Source: Lachnospiraceae bacterium (GTDB lineage: Bacteria; Bacillota; Clostridia; Lachnospirales; Lachnospiraceae). Taken from it: DNA of 64,000 nucleotides. The stretch covers positions 98,212 through 162,211 of the forward strand of contig SVEO01000003.1 of assembly GCA_015057275.1 (NCBI GenBank). Reading direction: 5' to 3'. Below, piece by piece: positions 42,930 to 51,674 of the stretch. The translations under genes and the position numbers were made by a program. The stretch's first letter is position 1. The number at the start of each line of letters is the position of its first letter. The notes beneath the pieces were generated by a model. That model was not told the origin of the DNA and did not search any database. It was given only the letters and a program-made list of their open reading frames with translations.

Positions 42930-43949
42930 TTAGAATTGCTTCAAGAAACGTTCGTCGTTTTCGTAAAGCAATCTCATATCGTCAATTTCGTACTTTAACA
43001 ATGCAATTCTCTCCAAACCGATACCGAAAGCAAAGCCCTGATATTCGTTCGGGTCGATATTTGACATTTCAAGTACGCGCGGATGCACCATACCGCAGCC
43101 TAAGATTTCAATCCATCCGGAACCCTTACACATACGGCAACCCTTACCGCCGCACTTAAAGCAGGTAATATCTACTTCTGCACTTGGCTCCGTGAACTGG
43201 AAGTGATGCGGACGGAATTTAACCTTTGTTTCCGGCCCGAACATTTCCTGTGCAAACTGCTGCAGAGTTCCCTTTAAGTCTGCAAATGTAATGTTCTTAT
43301 CGATAACCAGACCTTCTACCTGATGGAAGGATGGGGAATGGGTAGCATCTACTTCATCCGAACGGAATACACGCCCCGGCGCAATCATACGGATTGGCAG
43401 TACGCCCTTTTCCATTTCATGCACCTGTACCGGAGAGGTCTGGGTACGAAGCACAATATCACTTGTTACATAGAAGGTATCCTGCTCATCCTTTGCCGGA
43501 TGATTTGCCGGAATATTCAAAGCTTCAAAATTGTAATAGTCGTACTCTACTTCCGGACCTTCGACAACGGAGTAACCCATACCGACGAAAATACGCTGTA
43601 ACTCTTCGAGTGCAATCGTGTTCGGATGGCGATGTCCAACCTTACTCTTCTTTGCCGGCAGGGTAACGTCGATGACTTCTTCCTTTAACTGCTGTTCTCT
43701 CTTGGCAGCCGCATGCTTCGCCTTCATAGCTTCAAGTGCTTCTTCAATTGCCTTGCGGGTATCGTTTACCATCTGACCAACCTGAGGTCTCTCCTCCGGT
43801 GCCACATTCTTCATGCCTTTTAAAACTTCTGTCAACTCACCTTTTTTACCAAGGTATGCAATACGAATCTCATTTAAAGATTCCAGCGCGTCAGATTCCT
43901 GAATTTTGCTCATCGCTTCTTCACGAATCTTTTGTAATTTTTCTTTCAT
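42930..43949 (-). CDS. pheS: Phenylalanyl-tRNA synthetase alpha subunit
   Basis: This is the 339-residue catalytic chain of PheRS. It has an N-terminal coiled coil (about residues 1-90), then class II motif 1 (HPNTIALEELQRIFVGMGYSV region), motif 2 (RVFRSDEVDATHSPSFHQVEG) and motif 3 (GFAFGIGLERIALLKY). The zinc-like CFKCGGKGCRMCKGSG insertion near residue 265 is a known feature of many bacterial PheS. The SD AAAGGAG is located just before the ATG. Expression is controlled by the T-box leader. Confidence 0.98.
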   Translation of the reverse strand: MKEKLQKIREEAMSKIQESDALESLNEIRIAYLGKKGELTEVLKGMKNVAPEERPQVGQMVNDTRKAIEEALEAMKAKHAAAKREQQLKEEVIDVTLPAKKSKVGHRHPNTIALEELQRIFVGMGYSVVEGPEVEYDYYNFEALNIPANHPAKDEQDTFYVTSDIVLRTQTSPVQVHEMEKGVLPIRMIAPGRVFRSDEVDATHSPSFHQVEGLVIDKNITFADLKGTLQQFAQEMFGPETKVKFRPHHFQFTEPSAEVDITCFKCGGKGCRMCKGSGWIEILGCGMVHPRVLEMSNIDPNEYQGFAFGIGLERIALLKYEIDDMRLLYENDERFLKQF

Positions 43950-43970
43950 ACGAACTCCTTTCCTAGAGCG

Positions 43971-44228
43971 GTAAAAAAATCAGCTTCGTCCCGAAAGGGA
44001 CGAAGCTGTAATCCGCGGTACCACCCAAATTCCTGCATCGCAGGCTCTTTTTTGCGTAACGTGCAACAACGTTATCTCCTACTGAAATTCAGAGATAAAG
44101 CTCCGGTGTGAAATTCAAACATTATAAGAACCTAAGGAAGCTTGCAGCCGGTGACTTCCTCTCTCTGCAGGAAAATAATGCTCTATGCAAGCCAGGCTTG
44201 CTGCACCATCATTGCTTTTTTCAATATC
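43971..44228 (-). promoter_or_regulatory. T-box leader (Phe) of pheST
   Basis: The conserved T-box sequence with TGGTACCGCG lies at 44012-44030. Downstream on the transcript is a 12-bp terminator stem (CAGCTTCGTCCC and complement, 43981-44008) followed by T7. A Stem I region with AGAGAG and a TTC specifier in the GAATTTCAC context (44112-44110) fits tRNA-Phe. Uncharged tRNA-Phe would pair with the T-box and prevent termination. This fills the 310-bp gap between pheS and asd. Confidence 0.95.
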
Positions 44229-44234
44229 TTCGAT

Positions 44235-44263
44235 AGATTAGCACAGATTTAAATGATTGTCAA
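44235..44263 (-). promoter_or_regulatory. Sigma-A promoter of pheST
   Basis: A perfect TTGACA (44263-44258), a 17-base spacer ending in TGC, and TAATCT (44240-44235). It overlaps the last codon of asd and starts the T-box leader near 44228. Confidence 0.85.
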
Positions 44264-45348
44264 GCCTTCGCTTTAATATATCCCAACGCAGTCAGTGTTT
44301 CTGCACAAAGCACTGCGCCGCCGGCTGCGCCACGAACGGTGTTATGGGACAGTCCTACAAACTTGTAGTCGTAAACAACGTCCTCGCGCAATCTGCCGAG
44401 GGATACGCCCATGCCGTTCTCGTAATCGCGGTCAAGCAATACCTGCGGTCTGTTGTCCTCTTCTAAATATTGAATGAACTGCTTTGGTGCGCTCGGAAGA
44501 TTTAATTCTTGTGGTAAGCCCTTGAAGTTTACCCAACGGTCGATGATTTCTTCCTTGGTCGGCTTCTTCTCAAACGATACGAATACCGCCGCGGTGTGAC
44601 CGTCTTCTACCGGAACGCGAATACACTGTGTTGTGATGACCGGACCTTCGGCCTTTACAATCACACCGTTTTCAATCTTGCCCCAGAGTCTTAACGGCTC
44701 CTGCTCACTCTTTTCTTCTTCTCCGCCAATGTATGGGATGATGTTGTGCATCATCTCCGGCCAATCATGAAAGTTCTTACCAGCGCCGGAAATTGCCTGA
44801 TATGTAGTTGCTACAACGACCTTTGGTCCAAATTCTTTTAAGGCGTGAAGCGCCGGTGCATAAGACTGAATCGAACAGTTTGGCTTAACAGCTACGAAAC
44901 CTCTCTTTGTGCCAAGACGTTCTCTCTGGTACTTGATTACTTCAAAATGCTCCGGATTAATTTCCGGCACAACCATCGGTACGTCCGGTGTCCAGCGGTG
45001 TGCACTGTTATTAGAAACAACCGGTGTTTCTGTTTTTGCATATGCCTCTTCGATTGCCTTGATTTCGTCCTTTGACATATCAACAGCACTGAATACAAAG
45101 TCAACCTGAGAAGCAACGTTTTCTACTTCATTTACATTTAAAACAACGAGATCTTTTACAGCCTCCGGCATAGGTGTTTTCATCTTCCAACGGTTGCCGA
45201 CAGCCTCTGCATATGTCTTGCCGGCGGAACGAGGGCTTGCTGCCACAACAACAACCTCATACCATGGGTGATTTTCCAATAAGGAAATAAATCTCTGACC
45301 AACCATACCGGTCGCTCCCAAAATACCTACACGTAACTTTTTATCCAT
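44260..45348 (-). CDS. asd: Aspartate-semialdehyde dehydrogenase (archaeal/fungal-type)
   Basis: Asd reduces aspartyl-4-phosphate to aspartate-semialdehyde, the branch point for lysine/diaminopimelate, threonine and methionine. The 362-residue protein has the NADP fingerprint RVGILGATGMVGQRFISLLE, VSNNSAHRW, the catalytic Cys in VAVKPNCSIQSYAPAL, the substrate Arg/His region and the end SHNTVRGAAGGAVLCAETL. Its motifs fit the archaeal/fungal-type branch rather than the E. coli type. An ATG at 45360 is in frame, but it overlaps the GGAGG that serves the ATG at 45348. It has its own promoter and a ~210-base leader. Confidence 0.95.
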   Translation of the reverse strand: MDKKLRVGILGATGMVGQRFISLLENHPWYEVVVVAASPRSAGKTYAEAVGNRWKMKTPMPEAVKDLVVLNVNEVENVASQVDFVFSAVDMSKDEIKAIEEAYAKTETPVVSNNSAHRWTPDVPMVVPEINPEHFEVIKYQRERLGTKRGFVAVKPNCSIQSYAPALHALKEFGPKVVVATTYQAISGAGKNFHDWPEMMHNIIPYIGGEEEKSEQEPLRLWGKIENGVIVKAEGPVITTQCIRVPVEDGHTAAVFVSFEKKPTKEEIIDRWVNFKGLPQELNLPSAPKQFIQYLEEDNRPQVLLDRDYENGMGVSLGRLREDVVYDYKFVGLSHNTVRGAAGGAVLCAETLTALGYIKAKA

Positions 45349-45559
45349 TGTATCCTCCATTCCGAAGCGTCTACGCTGAGGAATCGCTCAAAGAAATTCA
45401 CGCAGGCGATTTCTTTGCAGCATCAGGGCTTATTTGTGACGCTTCGGCACAAATAGCCGTGTGAATAATCAGCACATCCGTGTGATTTTTCGCACTGATG
45501 TCCTTCAAAAGAAATAATTTATCTCATTTGTCCGCGTTTGGCGAACAGTTGTCTTTCCC
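45349..45559 (-). promoter_or_regulatory. Long structured 5' leader of asd, candidate cis-regulatory RNA
   Basis: The transcript from about 45559 to the ATG holds several stems. First, GGCTATTTGTG (45458-45448) pairs with CACAAATAAGCC (45438-45427). Second, the loop between them, CCGAAGCGT plus the following C, is perfectly complementary over 10 bases to GACGCTTCGG (45371-45362), three bases before the GGAGG. Third, AAAGAAAT (45416-45409) pairs with ATTTCTTT (45397-45390). Fourth, ATCAGTGC pairs with GTGCTGAT upstream. A loop-to-RBS-flank pairing would be a pseudoknot. It lacks the lysine-riboswitch core, and I cannot assign a known class. Confidence 0.5.
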
Positions 45560-45565
45560 TGTGGT

Positions 45566-45593
45566 ATAATAACACAAATTTTATATTTTGCAA
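45566..45593 (-). promoter_or_regulatory. Sigma-A promoter of asd
   Basis: TTGCAA (45593-45588) and TATTAT (45571-45566) are 16 bases apart with TG one base before the -10. It lies just after the smpB stop and gives asd an independent transcript with a ~210-base leader. Confidence 0.65.
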
Positions 45594-45612
45594 CCCTTTT
45601 TTTACAAAATTT

Positions 45613-46080
45613 TTAATTCTTAAAAATACCTTTATATTGTCTGTCCATCTCACGGCGCTGGTCTTTCTTCGCAATCGATTCTCGCTTATCATAAAGCTTT
45701 TTACCTTTTGCCAGACCGATTTCGACCTTAACAAGGCCTTTTGTGAGATAAACCTGCAATGGCACCAGGGTGTAACCCTGCTCAGCTAGTTTTGCGTTTA
45801 ACTTTAAAATTTCATACTTATGAAGCATCAGTTTTTTTACACGCAGTGGGTCTTTGTTGAAAATATTTCCTTGTTCGTACGGACTAATGTGCATGCCATA
45901 GATGAACACTTCACCGTGTTCCACGCGGACAAAGGATTCTTTGATGCTGCATTTGCCCGCACGAATGGATTTTACTTCCGTACCATGCAGCACAATGCCT
46001 GCTTCATATTTATCCTCTATAAAGTAATCAAAATATGCTTTTTTGTTATTTGCAATTAATTTGTAACCTTGTTTCTCCAT
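45613..46080 (-). CDS. smpB: SsrA-binding protein SmpB
   Basis: SmpB brings tmRNA to stalled ribosomes in trans-translation. The 155-residue protein has the typical N-terminus [21 protein letters not shown] followed by [18 protein letters not shown], the [11 protein letters not shown] block and the basic C-terminal tail [19 protein letters not shown]. It is 13 bp after rnr, the standard Firmicute rnr-smpB pair. No ssrA gene is recognisable next to it. Confidence 0.97.
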   Translation of the reverse strand: MEKQGYKLIANNKKAYFDYFIEDKYEAGIVLHGTEVKSIRAGKCSIKESFVRVEHGEVFIYGMHISPYEQGNIFNKDPLRVKKLMLHKYEILKLNAKLAEQGYTLVPLQVYLTKGLVKVEIGLAKGKKLYDKRESIAKKDQRREMDRQYKGIFKN

Positions 46081-46093
46081 GATTCCTCCACGA

Positions 46094-48310
46094 TTACATC
46101 ATTTCTTCCGGTGCTTCGTTTAACAGCGCAAAGTCAATGGTCTTTTGCAGTTTATCGACATCCATTACCCGAATCCAAACCTTTTGTCCCATGCGATAAC
46201 GCTTGTTGGTCAATTCGCCGACCATCTCGTAATTTGCCTCATCGTAGACAAAATAATCGCCCTGCATCGTCGATACATGCACGCAACCTTCGACTGTGTT
46301 CGGCAACTCCACATACATGCCCCAAGCAGTGATGCCGGAGATGATTCCTTCGTAGCACTCGCCAATATGTTGAATCATATATTCTGCTTTTTTTAGCTTG
46401 TCGGTCTCACGCTCTGCTTCTTCGGCACGACGCTCCAAGCTGCTCGTCAGCTTACCGACCTCCGGCAAGATTTTGCTGTAATGTGCCAGACGCTTCTCAC
46501 TCAAACCGGCTCGTAAATTTTCCTTAATGATGCGGTGAATCTGCAAATCCGGATAACGACGAATCGGCGAGGTAAAATGTGTGTAGTATTTTGCGGAAAG
46601 TCCGAAATGTCCGCTGCATTCCGGTGTATAGCGTGCCTGCTTCATCGAGCGCAGTAAAATACGCGAAAGCATCGGTTCCTCCGGCGTACCATCCATCTGT
46701 TCAAGCACTTTTTGAATTTCCTTCGGATGAATTTCATCCCTGCCTAAATGCATCGAATAACCAAAATTGTTCAACAGTGCCAACATTTTTTTCATCTTCT
46801 CGCTGTCCGGCTTTTCATGGGTGCGATATAAAAACGGAACTTCCTGCCAGAAATAATCCTCTGCCACGGTTTCGTTTGCCAGCAACATGAAATCTTCGAT
46901 GATTTTAGTGGCAGTATTACGCTCGTACGGAATAATGTCCACCGGTTTTCCCTTTTCATTAAGTATAATCTTGCTCTCAGCAAAGTCAAAATCAATGGAA
47001 CCTCTGGCATGGCGATTTGTGCGCAGCTTAGTCGCCAGTTCTTCCATTAAACGGAACATAGGTACAAATTCACTGTATTCTGCTATTACAGTCTCATCCT
47101 TATCTTCGAGAATTTTCTTTACATTTGTATAAGACATCCGACGGTCCACGCAAATAATTGTTTCCGCAATTTGATGTCCGGTCACGCTACCATTTGCATT
47201 GACTTCCATAATACAGCTTAATGCAAGTCGGTCTTCGCCTTGATTTAACGAACAAATACCGTTGGAGAGCTTGTGTGGCAGCATCGGAATTACACGGTCT
47301 ACAAGATAAACGCTTGTCCCACGGCGCAATGCTTCCTTATCGAGCGGACTTTTCTCCGTCACATAATGCGATACATCCGCAATATGCACACCGAGCACAT
47401 AACCGTCGCCTTTACGCTCAATGGTAATGGCATCATCTAAGTCCTTCGCGTCCTCGCCGTCAATCGTCACGGTCTGCTTGTTGCGCAAGTCTAGTCTGCC
47501 TTCCTTATCTTCTTCACGCACAATCCCCGGCACGCCTTCCACCTGATCCATCACTTCTTTTGGGAAATCGACCGGCAAATCGTATCCTTTGACAATCGAG
47601 ATAATGTCGGTTCCCGGGTCATTTACATGACCGAGAATTTCGATAATTTTGCCCTCTGGCTTCTTTTTATCGTTTCCATAGGAAGTTAACTCGCAAACGA
47701 CTTTATGGCCGCTCACAGCACCTTTGGAGCGTTCTAATGGCACATAGACATCCTGTGTAAAGCGCTGGTTATCCGGCACAACAAAGCCGAAATTCTTGCG
47801 CTTTTGATAATATCCGACCAGTTTTGTAATCTCATGCGAAATAATGCGCACAATCTCTCCCTCGCGACGCTGCTTTGCATCGGAATCATGCGCACCCTTT
47901 TTGGCTGATCTGCCGTTTTTATCCTGCTCTGGCAAGAGCACAATTTCAACCCTATCCATATGAAACGCACCGTGCACCATATGTTCCGGAATAAAAATAT
48001 CCTCCTGCACCTCACCAGTTTCTTCATCTGCATCGGGCGTCACAAAGCCAAATCCCTTTTTCGTACTTTGAAATGTACCGATCAAAAATTGCTGTGATTG
48101 CTTGCCGGTTCCTTTGATGTATTTGCCTCGCTTCGTCACGTGTAATTTTCCTTCTGCCACGAGCGCATCTAAAAGCAAATCAAATTCCTCTCGGTCTTCC
48201 TTCGCTACGCTAAAGAAAATAGCCAATTCTTTCTTCTTCATCGGGACGTAAATCGGATTTGCCACAAATTCCATAATTATCTTCTTTTTTTCTTCTAATT
48301 TCTGCTCCAA
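46094..48310 (-). CDS. rnr: Ribonuclease R
   Basis: RNase R is a processive 3'-5' exoribonuclease that degrades structured RNA and works with tmRNA-SmpB. The 738-residue protein has an N-terminal winged-helix region, cold-shock domains ([40 protein letters not shown]), the RNB catalytic domain ([17 protein letters not shown] with the metal-binding Asp cluster; [17 protein letters not shown]) and a C-terminal S1 domain ([21 protein letters not shown]). Translation appears to start at TTG (48310) with AAGGAG six bases upstream. A terminator separates it from secG by only 21 bp. Confidence 0.96.
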   Translation of the reverse strand: MEQKLEEKKKIIMEFVANPIYVPMKKKELAIFFSVAKEDREEFDLLLDALVAEGKLHVTKRGKYIKGTGKQSQQFLIGTFQSTKKGFGFVTPDADEETGEVQEDIFIPEHMVHGAFHMDRVEIVLLPEQDKNGRSAKKGAHDSDAKQRREGEIVRIISHEITKLVGYYQKRKNFGFVVPDNQRFTQDVYVPLERSKGAVSGHKVVCELTSYGNDKKKPEGKIIEILGHVNDPGTDIISIVKGYDLPVDFPKEVMDQVEGVPGIVREEDKEGRLDLRNKQTVTIDGEDAKDLDDAITIERKGDGYVLGVHIADVSHYVTEKSPLDKEALRRGTSVYLVDRVIPMLPHKLSNGICSLNQGEDRLALSCIMEVNANGSVTGHQIAETIICVDRRMSYTNVKKILEDKDETVIAEYSEFVPMFRLMEELATKLRTNRHARGSIDFDFAESKIILNEKGKPVDIIPYERNTATKIIEDFMLLANETVAEDYFWQEVPFLYRTHEKPDSEKMKKMLALLNNFGYSMHLGRDEIHPKEIQKVLEQMDGTPEEPMLSRILLRSMKQARYTPECSGHFGLSAKYYTHFTSPIRRYPDLQIHRIIKENLRAGLSEKRLAHYSKILPEVGKLTSSLERRAEEAERETDKLKKAEYMIQHIGECYEGIISGITAWGMYVELPNTVEGCVHVSTMQGDYFVYDEANYEMVGELTNKRYRMGQKVWIRVMDVDKLQKTIDFALLNEAPEEMM

Positions 48311-48330
48311 AATAATCTCCTTTCCGAAGA

Positions 48331-48358
48331 AAGCAAAACCCCCGTTAAAAACGGGGGC
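48331..48358 (-). terminator. Terminator or attenuator between secG and rnr
   Basis: CCCCCGTT (48339-48346) and AACGGGGG (48350-48357) form a strong 8-bp stem followed on the minus strand by TTTTG. No promoter is visible in the 21 bp before rnr, so read-through must supply rnr-smpB. Confidence 0.8.
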
Positions 48359-48371
48359 ATCCTTCGTATGA

Positions 48372-48599
48372 TTAGATACTAGTATTTAATAACAGTGCAA
48401 TGATAATGAAAGCAGCAGCTAAAAACTTAGTTGCCTTGTCAAGAGCCCCTTCCATCGAACGGCCCTTATTCTTGCCCCAGTATGTGTCTGCGAGTCCGGC
48501 GATTTCGCCTAAGCCTGCGGACTTACCTTCCTGTAATAAAACGATTACCACCAATGCTAAACATATAATCAAAAAAATTACTGTTAAAAAGATTCTCAT
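48372..48599 (-). CDS. secG: Preprotein translocase subunit SecG
   Basis: SecG is the small two-helix subunit of SecYEG. The 75-residue protein has helix 1 FLTVIFLIICLALVVIVLLQ, the conserved QEGKSAGLGEIAGLADTYWG loop, and helix 2 FLAAAFIIIALLLNT. The open frame extends 31 codons upstream, but GGAG before the ATG at 48599 and the helix boundary decide the start. secG-rnr-smpB is a conserved Firmicute order. Confidence 0.93.
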   Translation of the reverse strand: MRIFLTVIFLIICLALVVIVLLQEGKSAGLGEIAGLADTYWGKNKGRSMEGALDKATKFLAAAFIIIALLLNTSI

Positions 48600-48663
48600 G
48601 TATCTCAACTCCGTTCTAATTAAAATGTGTTTCAAATGCTTTTTCTTGAACACTAACATTAGA

Positions 48664-48692
48664 ATATTATCATAGTCGTTATCAGAAATCAA
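48664..48692 (-). promoter_or_regulatory. Sigma-A promoter of secG
   Basis: TTGATT (48692-48687) and TAATAT (48669-48664) with a 17-base spacer. It lies between the amidase stop and secG. Confidence 0.7.
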
Positions 48693-48713
48693 GCACTTTT
48701 TTCGCTTTATTTC

Positions 48714-49547
48714 TTAATTTGTAACAATCAAGGTTGGGTAGCCTGCTCTGCGCAGTTGCTGCTCTGCATCCACCGCTTCCTGAAAGTTTTCATAGGTTCC
48801 GACCTGCACATAATGCAAACCATTTTTTAAAATCAGATAAGCCATATATCCTTGCATCTGCAAGCGGTTTAACATTCTCTGCGCATTTTCGCGGTTTCGG
48901 AAAATTCCTACCTGCACGCGGTATGTTGGACCATTTAGCGACATATTCATGTTATTTGAAGCACCCAAACTGCTATTGCTTATAAAATTCATCGACATAC
49001 CGGAATTTTGCATATCCCCCTGTAGTGCTTCCAAAATTCCATAAGCAATTCCATCCGCAATAGCAGCTCGATTCGCGTCATACAGCGCATTATCAATGTC
49101 TGAATCAATGAATCCGGCTTCGACTAATAATGCCGGCATATCTGTGTCTCGCAAAACGACCAAATTTGGACGTGCCGTAATGCCGCGATTGACAAATCCC
49201 AATTCTTCCAAATTTTGATTAATATTTTCTGCCATATCCCGCTGTATGCTTGGTTCGGTATTGTAAAGCAGTGTTTCTACACCGCTCGTCATATTAGGGA
49301 TATCTCTTGCATTCCGATGGAGCGAAACAAAATAGTCCGCACCGGATTGATTTGCCATTGCAGCCTTTTCGAACGGAGATTGATAGATATCCGTCACACG
49401 TGTATATTCGACATCCACACCATTGCGTTCCAGTACGGAGCCAACATCGAAAGCAAGTTGTAACACATCATCTTTTTCTCTTCTGCCCATATAAGTGGCT
49501 CCTGGATTACTTCCGCCATGTCCTGCATCTAAAACAATTTTTGCCAT
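48714..49547 (-). CDS. N-acetylmuramoyl-L-alanine amidase (Amidase_3) with C-terminal SPOR domain, CwlC-like
   Basis: This zinc amidase cleaves the MurNAc-L-Ala bond of peptidoglycan. The Amidase_3 domain covers residues 1 to about 175: the first zinc His in IVLDAGHGGSNPGA (His10), the second in SLHRNA, and the catalytic Glu in PALLVEAGFIDSD. A Met/Asn-rich linker follows, then a SPOR peptidoglycan-binding domain (about 207-277; YRVQVGIFRNRENAQRML, YVQVGTYENFQEAV). There is no signal peptide. The same architecture occurs in Bacillus CwlC, a mother-cell lysis enzyme released when the mother cell breaks down, so a role in spore release is likely. A sigma-K-like promoter lies upstream. Confidence 0.88.
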   Translation of the reverse strand: MAKIVLDAGHGGSNPGATYMGRREKDDVLQLAFDVGSVLERNGVDVEYTRVTDIYQSPFEKAAMANQSGADYFVSLHRNARDIPNMTSGVETLLYNTEPSIQRDMAENINQNLEELGFVNRGITARPNLVVLRDTDMPALLVEAGFIDSDIDNALYDANRAAIADGIAYGILEALQGDMQNSGMSMNFISNSSLGASNNMNMSLNGPTYRVQVGIFRNRENAQRMLNRLQMQGYMAYLILKNGLHYVQVGTYENFQEAVDAEQQLRRAGYPTLIVTN

Positions 49548-49567
49548 TTTTTCATTCCTTTAATAAT

Positions 49568-49614
49568 AAAAGCTCCTGCATTCCTAATTAGGATATGCAG
49601 AAGCTTTCTATTGT
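49568..49614 (-). promoter_or_regulatory. Hairpin with overlapping putative sigma-K promoter upstream of the amidase
   Basis: The inverted repeat at 49568-49606 (AAAGCTCCTGCAT-type arms) is followed by TTTTATTATT and probably ends the lipoprotein transcript. Its right half contains CATATCCTA (49597-49589), a full match to the sigma-K -10 CATAnnnTA. An AC lies 15 bases upstream (49614-49613). Confidence 0.45.
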
Positions 49615-49631
49615 GAACTAAAAAAGCAAAA

Positions 49632-50000
49632 TTATCTGTTACCTTCGGTTACACTATTGTTTAAATCATTACCGATATCGTTGATACCGTTCTCAATATC
49701 GTTGCCAATATCATCTATAATATTACCACCGTTTGTGTTACCTCCGCCGTCACGAGCATCTGTACCGTTTGTGTTGTTTCCGGTTCCATTGTCATTTGTA
49801 TCGCCGGTTGTGTTGCCGCCTGCATTCGTGTTACTCCCGGCGTTGCTATCGGTGCCGATATTATCATTGTTGTCATTGTCATTACCGGTATTGCTCCCGT
49901 CCGTCGTACCGTCATTCGGTGTTGCACACGCACATCCAGTTGCCATTCCCATTACAGCAACCATCATACAAAGCATCAAAAACTTCTTAAGATTCTTCAT
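49632..50000 (-). CDS. Low-complexity Asn/Gly/Asp/Thr-rich lipoprotein
   Basis: This 122-residue protein has signal peptide KKFLMLCMMVAVMGMA and lipobox ATGC, predicting attachment to the outer face of the membrane. The remainder is mostly Asn, Gly, Asp and Thr (for example DSNAGSNTNAGGNTTGDTND), ending in an amphipathic IIDDIGNDIENGINDIGNDL stretch. No domain is recognisable; it may be a spacer-like or spore/envelope surface lipoprotein. GGAG is present upstream of the ATG. An antisense frame of similar length is an artefact of the repeats. Confidence 0.75.
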   Translation of the reverse strand: MKNLKKFLMLCMMVAVMGMATGCACATPNDGTTDGSNTGNDNDNNDNIGTDSNAGSNTNAGGNTTGDTNDNGTGNNTNGTDARDGGGNTNGGNIIDDIGNDIENGINDIGNDLNNSVTEGNR

Positions 50001-50123
50001 AATATTGTCTCCTTTACCATTACTCTCTTATCCCTGATATATCTGCGATACATCCGATAAGTATTTTCAAGCATTTATCATGCTTTTAAAAGTATTATGG
50101 TAAATGAGGTTAAAATCATACTG

Positions 50124-51674
50124 TTAGTTTCTGGCACCCGTAAGTGATAAGAACGATTCTACTGCGTCAATAGCTTCCTGTTTACTTACAAGATAATCTG
50201 AGATACCATTTACACGCACCTGATAGGAGCTTGCATTAAACGGAATAAGTTCAACAGTAATCACATCAAGTGTCTTTTCCTGCTTAATGATCCAGGAAAT
50301 CTCAGCATCGCCGTCTTTCACTCGTTCTTCCGAAAGGATCTCTAATCCCTTTAAACTAACAAGTTCCTGATATGCAGCGCGGAAATTTTCAGAGCTAATC
50401 TCTTCCTTAGCGCTGTCAAAGAACTTGAATGCATCGATAGCAAGCGTTTCTTTACCGTTCGAAGCAATCTCGGTCTTTGTCTTATCACGTTCGATGGTGT
50501 AATTATAAGTTTTACCTTCGAAAGTTACATCAATCGAGTCCATATTCTGAAGTTCTGCGTAGAAAATGTTTGTATATACATAATCAAACGGATCCAGGCT
50601 TAAGAGCCAATCTAAATACGTCTTCTGCATCAGACTGACTTTCTGATTGTTGACCGATACCAAACCATTTGTGATGATTGCGTAAGATACATAATAGTAA
50701 GAATCACTTTCATCTTCCGAACCGACGTTCAACTCAAGAATATGCGAATTGTAGGTTTCTTCGCCTTCTTCATTTTTACCGCTCGATGTCAAATAGTAGA
50801 AATATAACTTTTCCGGATTATCCAAACCGTAATTTGCCAGTTCGTCGTCGCTTGCATGATAATCTGCCAATTTATCGAATGAAAGAGAAACAAACCGTTC
50901 AAATAAATCGGTTGTCTTACTTTCGATGCAGGCATGCATTTCCCCAAACGGCTTACCGAAATACCAAGTCATGGAATCCATCATATTATCTTTAATACCT
51001 TCTTTGATATATTCAAGATAATATGCGTTATCTCCAGTTGATTTTTCAACGGATACAAAGCTGGTACTGTCAAGCTTAGGGAATGTATCAACCTCAGCAA
51101 AGGAATATAAATCCATATCAAAAATCGTTGAAAAAGTATTATCAACCGTATAAATATAATTCTTCGCCGTATTATAAAGATAGTATGCTCCGGTTACTGA
51201 ATTATATTTCCCAAGATAGAATGTTTCCTTACGGTTGTTTTTATCATAAAATGTTACTGTCAAATCAGAGTCTGAAATACCGTATTCATTTAGACGTTCA
51301 TCGGACGTTTCGATGCGCTTCGTGCTGGTAATGTCTTCTACTTTTGTAGCAAGCTGAGTTAAAATATTCTGCTCAACAGGAAAGTCTGCATCTTCATTCT
51401 CATACCAAATTTCTTTCTCTGCATCATAGCGGAAAGCTAAATTACCGTAGGAATTATGAATTTCAATCTTTGCAACTTTATCTGCACTCATATCCATGAC
51501 ACTATAAGATTGTGTCACATCTGTGTTTTCGCCCTCTTCCACAAAAACAGTTTTTACTAAAACTGCGATTGCAATAAGTGCAACAAGAAGAATTACAGAC
51601 AGTATCAAATTACGCCGGTTTTTCTTTTGACGTTTCGTTAACGTCTTATTTACCGTGTTCTTCTCTTCTGCCAT
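50124..51674 (-). CDS. DUF4340 domain-containing membrane-anchored protein
   Basis: This 516-residue protein has one N-terminal membrane helix (LILSVILLVALIAIAVLVKTVF) and a long extracytoplasmic part with tandem DUF4340-like beta-domains (VAKIEIHNSYGNLAFRYD, VEDITSTKRIETSDERLNEYGI, TFYDKNNRKETFYLGKYN). DUF4340 proteins are commonly encoded after GldG-like subunits in Gld-type ABC systems. It overlaps the GldG-like gene by 25 bp and is the last gene of that operon. The molecular role is unknown. Confidence 0.85.
   Translation of the reverse strand: MAEEKNTVNKTLTKRQKKNRRNLILSVILLVALIAIAVLVKTVFVEEGENTDVTQSYSVMDMSADKVAKIEIHNSYGNLAFRYDAEKEIWYENEDADFPVEQNILTQLATKVEDITSTKRIETSDERLNEYGISDSDLTVTFYDKNNRKETFYLGKYNSVTGAYYLYNTAKNYIYTVDNTFSTIFDMDLYSFAEVDTFPKLDSTSFVSVEKSTGDNAYYLEYIKEGIKDNMMDSMTWYFGKPFGEMHACIESKTTDLFERFVSLSFDKLADYHASDDELANYGLDNPEKLYFYYLTSSGKNEEGEETYNSHILELNVGSEDESDSYYYVSYAIITNGLVSVNNQKVSLMQKTYLDWLLSLDPFDYVYTNIFYAELQNMDSIDVTFEGKTYNYTIERDKTKTEIASNGKETLAIDAFKFFDSAKEEISSENFRAAYQELVSLKGLEILSEERVKDGDAEISWIIKQEKTLDVITVELIPFNASSYQVRVNGISDYLVSKQEAIDAVESFLSLTGARN

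Noticed and set aside
45349..45559. Calling the asd leader a lysine riboswitch
   Set aside because: GCCGAAG is present by itself, but the AGAGG.GC entry, the CUGUCA block and the closing GAGCUA-type strand are not in the required order. The dapA leader in the same window shows what the real one looks like.
49657..50037. 126-codon plus-strand frame rich in Pro/Leu/Ser
   Set aside because: It is antisense to the Asn/Gly/Asp-rich lipoprotein, which has a signal peptide, lipobox and SD.
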